A stretch of DNA of 64,000 nucleotides from contig JBBRYB010000003.1 of NCBI GenBank assembly GCA_038238115.1, positions 124,001 to 188,000 on the forward strand, read 5' to 3'. Below, one piece after another: positions 54,987 to 63,591 of the stretch (position 1 is its first letter; every line of letters begins with the position of its first letter). The notes under the pieces were generated by a model. That model was not told the DNA's origin. It saw nothing but the letters and a program-made list of their open reading frames with translations, and did no database searches. The position numbers and the translations under genes were made by a program. The stretch is from JBBRYB01 sp038238115 (GTDB lineage: Bacteria; Actinomycetota; Actinomycetes; Propionibacteriales; Nocardioidaceae).

Positions 54987-55166
54987 ATGACAGAGACGCC
55001 ACAGAGCGAACCCCCGCCGGTGGGCGACAGCGAGACGCCGCCCGCGGCCGAGGTGCACGACGCCGACGTCGAGGAACGCCTCGACGAGGATCCCGACAGG
55101 GTTCCCAATGCACCGAACCGGGACCCCAGCACGCCACCCGGGCCCGGTCCAGCTCCCAGCGGCTGA
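54987..55166 (+). CDS. Small acidic, proline-rich protein of unknown function (59 aa)
   Basis: A 59-residue acidic protein (MTETPQSEPPPVGDSETPP, then DADVEERLDEDPDRVPNAPN) ending in a Gly/Pro tail. TACAAC ends six bases before the ATG, a leaderless arrangement like that of neighbours. Composition resembles the preceding small gene. No family is recognised, and it could be untranslated. Confidence 0.42.
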   Translation: MTETPQSEPPPVGDSETPPAAEVHDADVEERLDEDPDRVPNAPNRDPSTPPGPGPAPSG

Positions 55167-55203
55167 GGCGGAAAGGCTCGGCCGCCGGGAAGGCCGAGGC
55201 GCG

Positions 55204-55209
55204 TACTGT
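55204..55209 (+). promoter_or_regulatory. -10 box TACTGT of prfB (leaderless)
   Basis: TACTGT ends six bases before GTG 55216. Confidence 0.45.
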
Positions 55210-55215
55210 TGCGTC

Positions 55216-56325
55216 GTGGCTGACGAAGACTTCGCCGAGCGCATCAGGCAGCTCGACGCGACACTGACGAGCATCGAGCAGGTGCTCGACCTCGACGCGA
55301 TGAGGGCGGAGATCAAGGACCTCGGCGAGCAGGTCTCCGCTCCCAACCTCTGGGACGACCAGGCCAACGCGCAACGGGTCACCGGACGGCTGTCTGTGCT
55401 GCAGGCTGAGCTTGAGCGGGTGAGCAGTCTGCGTAGCCGTCTCGAGGACGTCGAGCTGCTGGTGGAGATGGGCCACGAGGAGGGCGACCAGGCATCCCTC
55501 GCCGAGTCCAGGACCGAGATCGAGCGGCTGACGAAGAGCATCGAGGCGCTGGAGGTGCGCACGCTGCTGTCGGGGGAGTATGACGAACGCGACGCGCTCA
55601 TGACGATCCGCTCCGGCGCTGGCGGGATCGACGCCGCCGACTGGGCCGAGATGCTGATGCGGATGTATCTTCGCTGGGCCGAGCGCCACAGGTACCCCAC
55701 CGAGATCTACGACACGTCCTACGCCGAGGAGGCGGGGATCAAGTCCGCCACGTTTGCGGTCAAGGCGCCGTATGCCTATGGCACGTTGAGTGTCGAGCAG
55801 GGCACGCACCGCCTGGTGCGCATCTCCCCGTTCGACAACCAGGGGCGCCGTCAGACGTCGTTCGCCGCCGTCGAGGTCGTGCCGGTGATCGAGCAGACCG
55901 ACGAGATCGACATCCCCGAAGAAGACCTGCGGGTGGACGTCTTTCGGTCCTCCGGGCCTGGCGGTCAGAGCGTCAACACGACAGACTCCGCAGTCCGCCT
56001 CACCCACAGCCCGACCGGTCTGGTCGTGGCGGTGCAGAACGAGAAGAGCCAGCTGCAGAACAAGAACACCGCGATGGTGATCTTGAAGGCGAAGCTGCTC
56101 GCTCTGAAGCGTGTCGAGGAGAAGGCCACCCTGGACGCAATGCGGGGCGACGTGGCGGCGTCCTGGGGCGACCAGATGCGCAGTTATGTGCTCAACCCCT
56201 ACCAGATGGTCAAGGACTTGCGCACCGACCACGAGGCCGGTAACCCGTCAAGCGTCCTCGACGGCGACATCGACGACTTCATCGCGGCCGGGATCCGCTG
56301 GCGCCGCTCCGCCGTCCCCGACTGA
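55216..56325 (+). CDS. prfB: Peptide chain release factor 2
   Basis: A 369-residue RF2, releasing peptides at UGA and UAA. The stop-codon recognition tripeptide is SPF (204-206, in RLVRISPFDNQGRR), and the peptidyl-hydrolysis motif is GGQ (249-251, in GPGGQSVNTTDS). The frame is uninterrupted, so the programmed +1 frameshift of enterobacterial prfB is absent. GTG 55216 is preceded by a leaderless -10 box. In actinobacteria prfB commonly lies upstream of ftsE, as here after an inserted block of 3.3 kb. Confidence 0.96.
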   Translation: MADEDFAERIRQLDATLTSIEQVLDLDAMRAEIKDLGEQVSAPNLWDDQANAQRVTGRLSVLQAELERVSSLRSRLEDVELLVEMGHEEGDQASLAESRTEIERLTKSIEALEVRTLLSGEYDERDALMTIRSGAGGIDAADWAEMLMRMYLRWAERHRYPTEIYDTSYAEEAGIKSATFAVKAPYAYGTLSVEQGTHRLVRISPFDNQGRRQTSFAAVEVVPVIEQTDEIDIPEEDLRVDVFRSSGPGGQSVNTTDSAVRLTHSPTGLVVAVQNEKSQLQNKNTAMVILKAKLLALKRVEEKATLDAMRGDVAASWGDQMRSYVLNPYQMVKDLRTDHEAGNPSSVLDGDIDDFIAAGIRWRRSAVPD

Positions 56326-56395
56326 GCGAGCCGATCACCCACAGCGGGCGGCGAGTGACGGTTTGGTCGCGCGACCCGGCGGGTACGCCGTGCAG

Positions 56396-56902
56396 ATGAA
56401 GTTACTACCGGACGCGAACCCTTCGGCCGACGAGCTGCTCAGCATCTACCTGCAGGACCACCTCACCGGTGCGACCGGTGGCGTCGAGCTGTTCAAGCGG
56501 GCGGCCAACTCGCAGCAGAACCCCGAACGTCGCGCTGCCTTGACCCGGCTGACCACAGAGGCGAGCCGGGACCGCGACAGCCTGCTCCAGGTCATGCACC
56601 GCCTGGGCGTGGAGTCAGTCCCCCACCGAGTCGTCATGGGCTGGGCGGCGGAGAAGGTTGGCCGGCTCAAGCCCAACGGCACGCTGCTACGCAGGTCACC
56701 GCTTAGCGACGTGATCGAGCTCGAGGCGCTGTGCCTGGGGGTGCAGGGCAAGGCCGCAGGGTGGCGACTGCTCGAGCAGCTGGCACTGGACGACCACCGG
56801 CTCGACGCGGCCGCCCTCGACCTGCTCGTCCGACGGTCGGACGCGCAGTTCTGCGAGCTCGACGAGATGCGCCTGTCAGCAGGACAGGTGCTCAACGACT
56901 GA
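56396..56902 (+). CDS. Conserved helical protein of unknown function
   Basis: A 168-residue protein predicted to be all helical: DELLSIYLQDHLTGATGGVE, ELFKRAANSQ, RDSLLQVMHRLGV, and a C-terminal HRLDAAALDLLVRRSDAQ. It resembles small helical-bundle proteins of the type that bind metals or membranes, but the ferritin-like ExxH motifs are not evident. It has no membrane segment. GTG 56390 is an alternative start. Its end overlaps the tetR gene end by 11 bases (convergent). Confidence 0.62.
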   Translation: MKLLPDANPSADELLSIYLQDHLTGATGGVELFKRAANSQQNPERRAALTRLTTEASRDRDSLLQVMHRLGVESVPHRVVMGWAAEKVGRLKPNGTLLRRSPLSDVIELEALCLGVQGKAAGWRLLEQLALDDHRLDAAALDLLVRRSDAQFCELDEMRLSAGQVLND

Positions 56903-57596
56903 AGGCGTCCGCGCCGGGCAGCGACACATCGACTCGTGACGCCTCCTGCCGGCGCTCGAGCCTGGCGCGGAGCCCGTCGATCATCATGCGTAGCCCGTGC
57001 TCGAACATCTGGTCGTGTGGCGTCGCCGTCGTATGTGTCGCCCGATGCTCTGCGAACGCCGTCAGCACCATCGGGTAGGCACCCGAGCGGACCTGGACGG
57101 TCAGCTCCGGGTCGGTCGTCGTGGCCAGACCACGCTCGGCCTCGGCCTGCCACTCGAGAGCGCAGCCGGTCGTGAAGGCGCCGAGTGCCAGGATCGTCTC
57201 GATGGCCTCACCAGGGTGAAACCCCGCCTCGACGAGCGCAGTCAGATACCCGTCAATGGCGGGCAGGGCTGCAACGGTTGGCCGGTTCCCGGCGACAACG
57301 CGAGGGGCATCGCGGTGGCTGATCATGGTCTCGTACATGGCGCGGGTACGACGCTCGAGCCAGTCCCACCACGGTTGGCCGGCACTTGGCTGAAGAGGGT
57401 GCAGATCCTCGGTGCGCGCCATCAGCTCCTCGGCCATCAGGTCGAGCAGCCTGCGCTTGCTGTCGATGTGCCAGTAGAGCGTGGGGGCTGAGACTTCGAG
57501 CTCGGCGCCGATCTTGCGAAAGCTGACGCCCTCGAGGCCGTCGCGCTCGAGCAGTCTCATCGCCGTTGCGACGATGCGGGCTGTCGTGAGAGCCAT
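56892..57596 (-). CDS. TetR-family repressor (TetR_C type)
   Basis: A 234-residue regulator. The N-terminal helix-turn-helix reads GLEGVSFRKIGAELEVSAPTLYWHI (about 20-44), and the C-terminal domain (about 75-215) is of the tetracycline-repressor kind with WLERRTRAMYETMISHRDAPRVV in sequence. It is divergent from an ABC exporter operon, with twin palindromes between. It probably represses the exporter and itself until bound by a compound the exporter removes. Confidence 0.88.
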   Translation of the reverse strand: MALTTARIVATAMRLLERDGLEGVSFRKIGAELEVSAPTLYWHIDSKRRLLDLMAEELMARTEDLHPLQPSAGQPWWDWLERRTRAMYETMISHRDAPRVVAGNRPTVAALPAIDGYLTALVEAGFHPGEAIETILALGAFTTGCALEWQAEAERGLATTTDPELTVQVRSGAYPMVLTAFAEHRATHTTATPHDQMFEHGLRMMIDGLRARLERRQEASRVDVSLPGADAFSR

Positions 57597-57606
57597 GCTT
57601 GACAGA

Positions 57607-57645
57607 CTAACACCGTTAGAGGCAGGCTCTCCCTAACAGTGTTAA
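57607..57645. promoter_or_regulatory. Twin TetR operators between tetR and the exporter operon
   Basis: CTAACACCGTTAG (57607-57619) and CTAACAGTGTTAA (57633-57645) are two near-palindromes of the form CTAACA-GTTAR, centred 26 bases apart. They fill the 60-base divergent intergenic region. Confidence 0.72.
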
Positions 57646-57656
57646 CCGGAGGTGAG

Positions 57657-58604
57657 ATGACGGCAGCGATCGAGGTCCACAGGCTGGTCAAGACGTTCGG
57701 GAAGGTCGAGGCGGTGCGCGGGATCGACTTCGCCGTGGCCGAGCGAGAGATGTTCGGCTTCCTCGGCCCCAACGGCGCGGGGAAGTCCACGACGATCAAG
57801 ATCCTGTGCACGTTGGCCGACCCCACCTCCGGCTCTGCCTGCGTGGCGGGGCACGACGTCGTCCGCGCCCGAGCGAGTGTGCGGCGCAGCATCGGGCTCG
57901 TGTTCCAGGAGCCGACTCTCGACAACTACCTGACGGCCGAGCAGAACCTCGCCTTCCACGGCGAGCTCTACGGCGTACCCCGGGCCGTCCTCAGGCACCG
58001 GATCGCCGATGTGCTGGAGATGGTCGGTCTGCAGGATCGCCGGGCTGACAAGGTGCAGACCTTCTCCGGTGGGATGAAGCGCCGCCTGGAGATCGGGCGG
58101 GGTCTCCTGCACTCGCCACGAGTGCTGTTCCTCGACGAACCCACGATCGGTCTGGATCCGCAGACCCGGGCCTCGATCTGGCAGTACGTCGCCGATCTGC
58201 GCGCCGCCGAGGACATCACGGTGTTCATGACCACGCACTACATGGACGAGGCAGACCAGTGTGACCGGATCGCGATCATGAACGCGGGCGAGATCGCGGT
58301 CATCGACGCTCCCGACGTCTTGAGATCGAGCATCGGCAAGGACCGAGTGCAGTTCCGCACCGACGACGACGAGCAGGCGATCATGAGTCTGCGTGAGCGG
58401 TTCGGGCTTGAGTCGGCGATGCACAACGGTCTTGTCACGGTGGGCGTGTCCGACGGTGCGCAGTTCGTGCCGAGGCTCTTCAGCGGCCTGGGCGTCGCGA
58501 TCACGACCGTCACGGTGACCCGGCCGAGTCTCGACGACGTCTTCATGACCTATACCGGCCAGACGATCTCTGACGCAGAACGACCCAAGGCGGGTGCTCG
58601 ATGA
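57657..58604 (+). CDS. ABC exporter ATP-binding protein (DrrA type)
   Basis: A 315-residue ATPase of the daunorubicin-resistance type. Walker A is GPNGAGKSTT, followed by VFQEPTLDNYLTAEQNL. The signature is FSGGMKRRLEIGRGL, Walker B is VLFLDEPTIGLDPQTR, and the H-loop is TTHYMDEADQ. The C-terminal domain ends PSLDDVFMTYTG. ATG 57657 has CCGGAGGTGAG upstream; the operators lie just before it. It works with the permease overlapping its stop and is likely induced when TetR lets go. Confidence 0.92.
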   Translation: MTAAIEVHRLVKTFGKVEAVRGIDFAVAEREMFGFLGPNGAGKSTTIKILCTLADPTSGSACVAGHDVVRARASVRRSIGLVFQEPTLDNYLTAEQNLAFHGELYGVPRAVLRHRIADVLEMVGLQDRRADKVQTFSGGMKRRLEIGRGLLHSPRVLFLDEPTIGLDPQTRASIWQYVADLRAAEDITVFMTTHYMDEADQCDRIAIMNAGEIAVIDAPDVLRSSIGKDRVQFRTDDDEQAIMSLRERFGLESAMHNGLVTVGVSDGAQFVPRLFSGLGVAITTVTVTRPSLDDVFMTYTGQTISDAERPKAGAR

Positions 58605-59482
58605 CCACACAGACGACTGCACGTTCTCCGCAGCCTGGCCCCATCTCGAGCGTTCAGCTCGCTCGTGGCGGATGGCGCCACGAGGTGCACGCGGCAGCAG
58701 TGGTGTGGCGCAGGGAGATGATCCGCTTCGTGCAGGACAAGTCGCGGATGTTCGTCATGCTCCTGCAACCGCTGCTTTTCCTCTTCGTGATGGGCACCGG
58801 CCTCGGCAGCGTCATCTCGACGAGCGACTCCGTCGACTTCCGCACGTTCCTCTTCCCCGGGGTGCTCGCGACGTCCGTGCTCTTCACCGCGGCCTTCGCC
58901 GGGATCTCCCTCGTCTGGGACCGTGAGTTCGGCTTCCTGCGCGAGATGATGGTGGCCCCGATCAGCAAGTCGGCGATCATCGTCGGCAAGGTGCTCGGTG
59001 GGGCGACGTCGGCCACGCTCCAGGCGTGCATCGTGCTGCTGCTCGGCACGCTGGTCGGCGTCCCGTACTCCGTCGGCCTGGTGGCGATCCTGCTGGTGTG
59101 CCTTTTCCTGGGGTCGATGATGCTCACCGCCATGGGCGTCGTGCTGTCGGCTCGGATCAAGCAGATCCAGACCGCCATGCCGGTGTCGCAGCTGCTCATC
59201 ATGCCGATGATGTTCCTGTCCGGGTCGCTGTTCCCACTGGCGAGCCTGCCGACGTGGCTGTCGGTCCTGACGCGGCTCAACCCGCTGACCTACGCCGTAC
59301 AGCCGATGCGTGCCGCCGTTTTCGACCGGCTCGACCTGCCGGACCCAGTACGGATGCAGCTCGACCCGCCGATCACCTGGGGTGGGTGGCCGGTGCCGAC
59401 GCTGGTCCAGCTCGGGGTCGTCGCCGTCGTCACCGCCGGCCTCATGTGCGTGGCCGTCGCCCTCTTCGACCGCACCGAATAA
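58601..59482 (+). CDS. ABC-2 type exporter permease (DrrB type)
   Basis: A 293-residue permease. A cytoplasmic N-terminus (about 1-50) is followed by six helices. Recognisable blocks are LLQPLLFLFVMGTGLGSVI, FLFPGVLATSVLFTAAFAGI, REMMVAPISKSAIIVGKVLGG (coupling helix) and MMFLSGSLFPLASLPTWL. It forms the efflux pump with the ATPase at 57657. The start ATG overlaps that gene's stop (58601-58604). The substrate is unknown but is likely a ligand of the divergent TetR protein. Confidence 0.9.
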   Translation: MTTQTTARSPQPGPISSVQLARGGWRHEVHAAAVVWRREMIRFVQDKSRMFVMLLQPLLFLFVMGTGLGSVISTSDSVDFRTFLFPGVLATSVLFTAAFAGISLVWDREFGFLREMMVAPISKSAIIVGKVLGGATSATLQACIVLLLGTLVGVPYSVGLVAILLVCLFLGSMMLTAMGVVLSARIKQIQTAMPVSQLLIMPMMFLSGSLFPLASLPTWLSVLTRLNPLTYAVQPMRAAVFDRLDLPDPVRMQLDPPITWGGWPVPTLVQLGVVAVVTAGLMCVAVALFDRTE

Positions 59483-59530
59483 CCGCCGAGACGCCACCAA
59501 CGGCCCGGTTCCGCCGGCGTGTCGCGGGCA
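59483..59530. repeat. Dispersed hairpin repeat, family 1, copy B
   Basis: This is the reverse-complement copy of 47418-47466, beginning at the base after the permease stop codon. GAGACGCC and GGCGTGTC can pair around an inner AACGGCCCGGTT partial palindrome, so it could terminate the exporter operon. Confidence 0.7.
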
Positions 59531-59587
59531 AAACATGGCCAGGGCACGCCGACGCGCGCCTTGCCGGATTGACCTGCGGCCGTCACC

Positions 59588-59593
59588 TAAACT
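59588..59593 (+). promoter_or_regulatory. -10 box TAAACT of ftsE (leaderless)
   Basis: TAAACT ends seven bases before GTG 59601. Confidence 0.5.
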
Positions 59594-59600
59594 CAAGCCA

Positions 59601-60290
59601 GTGATCCGGTTCGAGAGAGTCAGCAAGTCCTACGGCGGCCAGCACCGCCCCGCGCTCGACACCGTCGAGGTCGCCGTCGAGAAGGGCGAATTCGTGTTCC
59701 TGGTCGGCGCGTCGGGCTCCGGCAAGTCGACGTTCCTGCGACTCGTGATCCGCGAGGCTCGACCCACAGCCGGGCGCGTGTTCGTGGCGGGCAAGGAGAT
59801 CAACCGGCTCGCGAGCTGGAAGGTGCCCGCTCTGCGCCGCCAGATCGGCACCGTCTTCCAGGACTACCGGCTGCTGCCCAACAAGACAGTCACGGAGAAC
59901 GTCGCCTTCGCGCTCCAGGTCATCGGAAAGCCTCGCGCCACCATCCAGGCCGTGGTGCCCCAGACGCTCCAGCTCGTGGGGCTCGACGGCAAGGGCGACC
60001 GGATGCCCGACGAGCTCTCCGGCGGTGAGCAGCAGCGCGTGGCTATCGCACGCGCCTTCGTCAACCGGCCGATGATCCTGATCGCCGACGAGCCCACCGG
60101 CAACCTCGACCCGGCGACGTCTGTCGGCATCATGAAGCTGCTTGACCGGATCAACCGCACCGGCACGACGGTCATGATGGCGACACACGACTCCGGGGTC
60201 GTCGACCAGATGCGCAAGCGGGTCATCGAGCTCCAGTCCGGCAGGGTTGTCCGCGACCAGGCGCGAGGCGTCTACGGCTACCAGGGGTGA
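59601..60290 (+). CDS. ftsE: Cell-division ATP-binding protein FtsE
   Basis: A 229-residue ATPase that, with FtsX, links the divisome to cell-wall hydrolases. VIRFERVSKSYGGQHRPAL is the characteristic start; Walker A is GASGSGKST (37-45). The Q-loop is VFQDYRLLPNKTVTENVAFAL, the signature is LSGGEQQR, and Walker B is LIADEPTGNLD. It lies at the cytoplasmic face of the membrane. The GTG start is leaderless and begins the ftsE-ftsX-M23-smpB run. Confidence 0.95.
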   Translation: MIRFERVSKSYGGQHRPALDTVEVAVEKGEFVFLVGASGSGKSTFLRLVIREARPTAGRVFVAGKEINRLASWKVPALRRQIGTVFQDYRLLPNKTVTENVAFALQVIGKPRATIQAVVPQTLQLVGLDGKGDRMPDELSGGEQQRVAIARAFVNRPMILIADEPTGNLDPATSVGIMKLLDRINRTGTTVMMATHDSGVVDQMRKRVIELQSGRVVRDQARGVYGYQG

Positions 60291-60359
60291 GTCCTCGGCT
60301 TGGACCCTGGCGACCGACACCGTGGCCGTCACTCGGCGAAAAGATCTGATTGAGGACCC

Positions 60360-61283
60360 ATGCAACTTCGCTACGTAGCCTCTGAACTCGGGACCGGCCT
60401 GCGGCGAAACGTGTCCATGACGCTGGCCGTCATCCTGACGATCTTCATCTCACTGACACTCGTCGGCGCCGGCCTACTCATGCGCTCCCAGGTTGGCCTC
60501 ATCGAGGACCACCTCGGCAGTCAGCTCGAGGTCAAGGTGGTCTTCTGCGGCTCCAACTCGTTGACGCCCAGCTGCGTCGCGGGGCAGGCCACAACGCAGC
60601 AGGAGAAGGCGGTCGCGCAGACACTCGCCACGAGCCCATACGTGGCTGGCTATCGCTACGAGACACGTCAGCAGGCCTACGAGGGATTCCAGGCGCAGTA
60701 TTCCGGAAGCGACAACCCACAGGCGAGGATCGCCCGGGCGCTGAACCTCAAGGTGGACGACATGTCGACCGCATACTGGGCGACTTTGGCGCATCCCGAC
60801 GACAACGTGCCTCTGGTGAAACAGGTCCAGAACCAGTCCGGCGTGGAGGACGTGATCGACCTGCGCGCGAAGCTGTCCCCGGTGTACGACGTCCTGAACG
60901 TCTTGAAGTGGCTGGTCCTCGGGGCCGCGCTGGCCCTCGTCTTCGCCGCCGTGCTCCAGGTCTCGAACACGATCCGCCTCGCGGCCATGTCGCGCCGCCG
61001 CGAGATCGGGATCATGCGGTTGGTCGGCGCGTCGAGCCTCTACATCCAGCTCCCCTTCCTGCTGGAGATCGTCTTCTCGGCGCTCGTGGGGGCCGCGCTG
61101 GCGTGCGGCGCCTTGGCCGTCGCCATGGTCACAGCACTCCCGTGGCTGCGTGACTATGCCGTCTTGTGGCCATGGGTGGAGTGGGCCCAGGCGATGATGG
61201 CGATGTACGTGATCGTCGCCATCGCGCTCGTGCTCGGCATAATTCCGACGCTCGCGATGACGCGCAAATACCTGGATGTCTGA
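60360..61283 (+). CDS. ftsX: Cell-division permease-like protein FtsX
   Basis: A 307-residue protein with four helices: residues about 22-43, then about 180-200, 228-255 and 275-300. An extracytoplasmic domain of about 135 residues (44-175) follows the first helix. In mycobacteria and other genera this domain binds a peptidoglycan hydrolase or its activator. The C-terminal FtsX core reads VLQVSNTIRLAAMSRRREIGIMRLVGAS. The ATG has GAGGA upstream. It acts with FtsE and, by context, with the next gene product. Confidence 0.95.
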   Translation: MQLRYVASELGTGLRRNVSMTLAVILTIFISLTLVGAGLLMRSQVGLIEDHLGSQLEVKVVFCGSNSLTPSCVAGQATTQQEKAVAQTLATSPYVAGYRYETRQQAYEGFQAQYSGSDNPQARIARALNLKVDDMSTAYWATLAHPDDNVPLVKQVQNQSGVEDVIDLRAKLSPVYDVLNVLKWLVLGAALALVFAAVLQVSNTIRLAAMSRRREIGIMRLVGASSLYIQLPFLLEIVFSALVGAALACGALAVAMVTALPWLRDYAVLWPWVEWAQAMMAMYVIVAIALVLGIIPTLAMTRKYLDV

Positions 61284-61343
61284 GGGTCCTCGGTTACCGT
61301 CGGAAGGCAAGCATCCGACATCACCTCACGTGAGGTCTCCGAC

Positions 61344-62690
61344 GTGCTCCGTCACTTCCCCACCGGACGCGCGGGACAGGCCCGGATCGGCGTGGCGATG
61401 GCGCTCCTGGCGTCATTGCTCACCGTTGCATTCGTTATCCCTGCCCCGGGGTCTGCCACCAACGACCACTCCCATCTGCACCATCACAGAAGCAGCCTGA
61501 ACCACCAGATCGACACTCAGAAGGTCGATGTCGACGAGGTCTCCACCCAGCTCGTCAGGGCGCAGGCTCGAGTCGACAGCGCCGTGCAGGAACTCACGAC
61601 CGCGCGTTCGGCCCTGGCGGTGTTGAGAGTCCAGGCGCGAGCGGCTGCGGTCCGTGACCAGCGGTTGCAGAAGAAGCTGGCTCTGGCCGTCGTCCGGCTA
61701 CGCAATGCGCGGACGGACCTCGTCCAGGGGCGGCGAGACGTCGTCGACCAGCGGTCGGCGTTAGCCGGCTACGCCATCTCGGCATACCAAGGAGGCGGGC
61801 TGAGCGCTCTCAGCCTCGGACTGGGCCTGGACTCCCAGACGACCCAGGACGCCGTTGACAACATGCAGGACCTGGACACGATCGGGAACAAGCAGTCCGT
61901 GGCGCTGCAGCGGCTCCAGGCGGCAGGCGTCATCCTCAGGCTCACCGAGCAACGTGTGCTGACCACCAAACAAGAGGTTCACCAACAGCGCATCGTGGCG
62001 GCCGACAACCTTGCTGCGAAGCAGCGTCTCGCCCGGGAGGCTCGTGCCGCCAAGCGTGAGGTCGCCGATCAGGTCGCAGGCCTGCGCGTCCAGCGTCAGC
62101 AGGTGGCGGCGGCGAAGCAGCACGAGCTGCGGCGGCTGAACCGGCTGGAGAACGAGCGCAACCGGGTCGAGGCGCGCCTGCGCGCGATCGCCGAGCGGCG
62201 GGCGCGCCGGCACCACGCACAACTGACCGCGACGACCGCACCACAGACAACGACCACCACACCCAAGCCGCCCAAGTCGCTGAACACCGGCGGCGGTGTC
62301 CTCGCCTGGCCTGTCGCCAACACCTACATCACGTCGCCGTACGGCATGCGGATGCACCCGATCCTGCACGTCTATAAGCTGCACGACGGCACCGACTTCC
62401 ACGCCGACTGCGGTACGCCGGTTTACGCCGCGGCCGACGGCACGGTGAGTGACGAATACTTCAACACCGGTTACGGCAACCGGATCATCATCGACCACGG
62501 CTACGTCAATGGCGTGAGCCTCTGGACCTCGTACAACCATCTGACGAGCTTCGTCTCCGGGGCGGGCGAGCACGTGCAGCAGGGTGAGCTGATCGCGTAC
62601 TCGGGGACGACCGGGTACTCCACCGGCTGCCATCTGCACTTCATGGTGTACGTGAACGGCTTGACTGTGGATCCGATGACCTGGCTGTAG
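61344..62690 (+). CDS. EnvC-like coiled-coil M23-domain peptidoglycan hydrolase
   Basis: A 448-residue secreted protein: signal sequence to about residue 39, long coiled coil about 45-290 with a break at the Gly/Leu-rich ISAYQGGGLSALSLGLGL, a Thr/Pro/Lys linker, and a LytM/M23 domain at about 310-448. The domain has YGMRMHPI, KLHDGTDFHADCGTPV (zinc His and Asp), and CHLHF (second zinc histidines). All metal ligands are kept, so it may be an active endopeptidase rather than an inactive EnvC-type activator. It follows ftsX by 60 bases. Confidence 0.9.
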   Translation: MLRHFPTGRAGQARIGVAMALLASLLTVAFVIPAPGSATNDHSHLHHHRSSLNHQIDTQKVDVDEVSTQLVRAQARVDSAVQELTTARSALAVLRVQARAAAVRDQRLQKKLALAVVRLRNARTDLVQGRRDVVDQRSALAGYAISAYQGGGLSALSLGLGLDSQTTQDAVDNMQDLDTIGNKQSVALQRLQAAGVILRLTEQRVLTTKQEVHQQRIVAADNLAAKQRLAREARAAKREVADQVAGLRVQRQQVAAAKQHELRRLNRLENERNRVEARLRAIAERRARRHHAQLTATTAPQTTTTTPKPPKSLNTGGGVLAWPVANTYITSPYGMRMHPILHVYKLHDGTDFHADCGTPVYAAADGTVSDEYFNTGYGNRIIIDHGYVNGVSLWTSYNHLTSFVSGAGEHVQQGELIAYSGTTGYSTGCHLHFMVYVNGLTVDPMTWL

Positions 62691-62765
62691 GCGGCGAGCC
62701 GCCCAGGGTTGTCGCCGACGGCCGGCCCGGTCCGACGGGCTTGGCTGATGGGAGACAATGGCACC

Positions 62766-63239
62766 ATGGCCAAGGAGCGCGGGCAGAAGATGATCGCCCA
62801 GAACCGCAAGGCGCGACATGACTACTTCATCGAAGACACCTTCGAGGCGGGGCTTGTCTTGACCGGTACCGAGGTGAAGTCGCTACGCGCGGGTCGGGCA
62901 TCCCTGGTCGACGGCTTCGCCGAGATCAACGACGGCGAGGTGTGGCTGCACGGTGCCCACATCCCCGAGTATCTGCAGGGCACCTGGAACAACCACACCC
63001 CCAGACGCAAGCGCAAGCTGCTGCTGAACCGGCACGAGATCGACAAGCTGGAGCGCCGTGTCAACGAGCGAGGGTTGACGATCGTGCCGCTAGCCATGTA
63101 CTTCAAGGACGGCCGAGCCAAGGTCGAGATCGCACTCGCCAAGGGCAAGAAGACCTATGACAAGCGGCAGGCGATTGCGAAGCGGGACGCTCAGCGTGAG
63201 GCCACCCGGGAGTTCGGCCGCCAGGCCAAGGGTTTCTGA
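62766..63239 (+). CDS. smpB: SsrA-binding protein SmpB
   Basis: A 157-residue partner of tmRNA in trans-translation. VLTGTEVKSLRAGRASLVDGF and NNHTPRRKRKLLLNRHEIDKL (in parts) are the RNA-binding core. The basic C-terminal tail KGKKTYDKRQAIAKRDAQRE reaches the decoding centre. GACAAT ends six bases before the ATG, a possible leaderless promoter. It lies about 350 bases upstream of ssrA, its functional partner. Confidence 0.96.
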   Translation: MAKERGQKMIAQNRKARHDYFIEDTFEAGLVLTGTEVKSLRAGRASLVDGFAEINDGEVWLHGAHIPEYLQGTWNNHTPRRKRKLLLNRHEIDKLERRVNERGLTIVPLAMYFKDGRAKVEIALAKGKKTYDKRQAIAKRDAQREATREFGRQAKGF

Positions 63240-63299
63240 TCCACGTCGGTGATCTCGGTGATGCAGGAGGGTTGGCTCGGCGCATCATGAAGTCAACCC

Positions 63300-63363
63300 G
63301 GCAGATGCCTGGTCCGCACGGCAGGTCTGCCATGTGCACACTGCACATGCCTTGTGCACATGG
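63300..63363. repeat. Dispersed hairpin repeat, family 2, copy B
   Basis: Bases 63300-63340 match 4481-4521 (36 of 41). The copy contains a perfect 10-bp inverted repeat, CCATGTGCAC at 63330-63339 and GTGCACATGG at 63354-63363, around a 14-base loop. It lies in the 352-base gap between smpB and ssrA, which holds no gene. Confidence 0.65.
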
Positions 63364-63494
63364 GAAACGCAGCGAAAGGAAGTGGATGCTGACCAGCTCA
63401 CCTCAGGGAGGGGCGGGATGGGTTGTTGGCGGCGCCGCTGCAGGTGCCGTCGTGGGTGCGCCCGTCGGCGTCGCCGTGACGGGCGGGCCAGCGG

Positions 63495-63546
63495 GGCGGG
63501 CCCGGGGCATGCCCGGTGCGGGCGGGCCCGGGGCATGCCCAGTGCG
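63495..63546. repeat. Tandem duplication of a 26-bp GC-rich palindromic unit
   Basis: GGCGGGCCCGGGGCATGCCC plus GGTGCG (63495-63520) is repeated at once (63521-63546) with a single G-to-A change. Each unit contains the self-complementary core GGGCATGCCC. It ends 45 bases before the ssrA 5' end. Confidence 0.75.
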
Positions 63547-63591
63547 GCGACGTAGTTGCACAAGGTAGCCTGTGGGCTGGACAACTCAATA

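Noticed and set aside
55216..55300. Programmed +1 frameshift at the start of prfB
   Set aside because: The reading frame from GTG 55216 is continuous, with no in-frame TGA near codon 26 and no CTTTGA slippery site.
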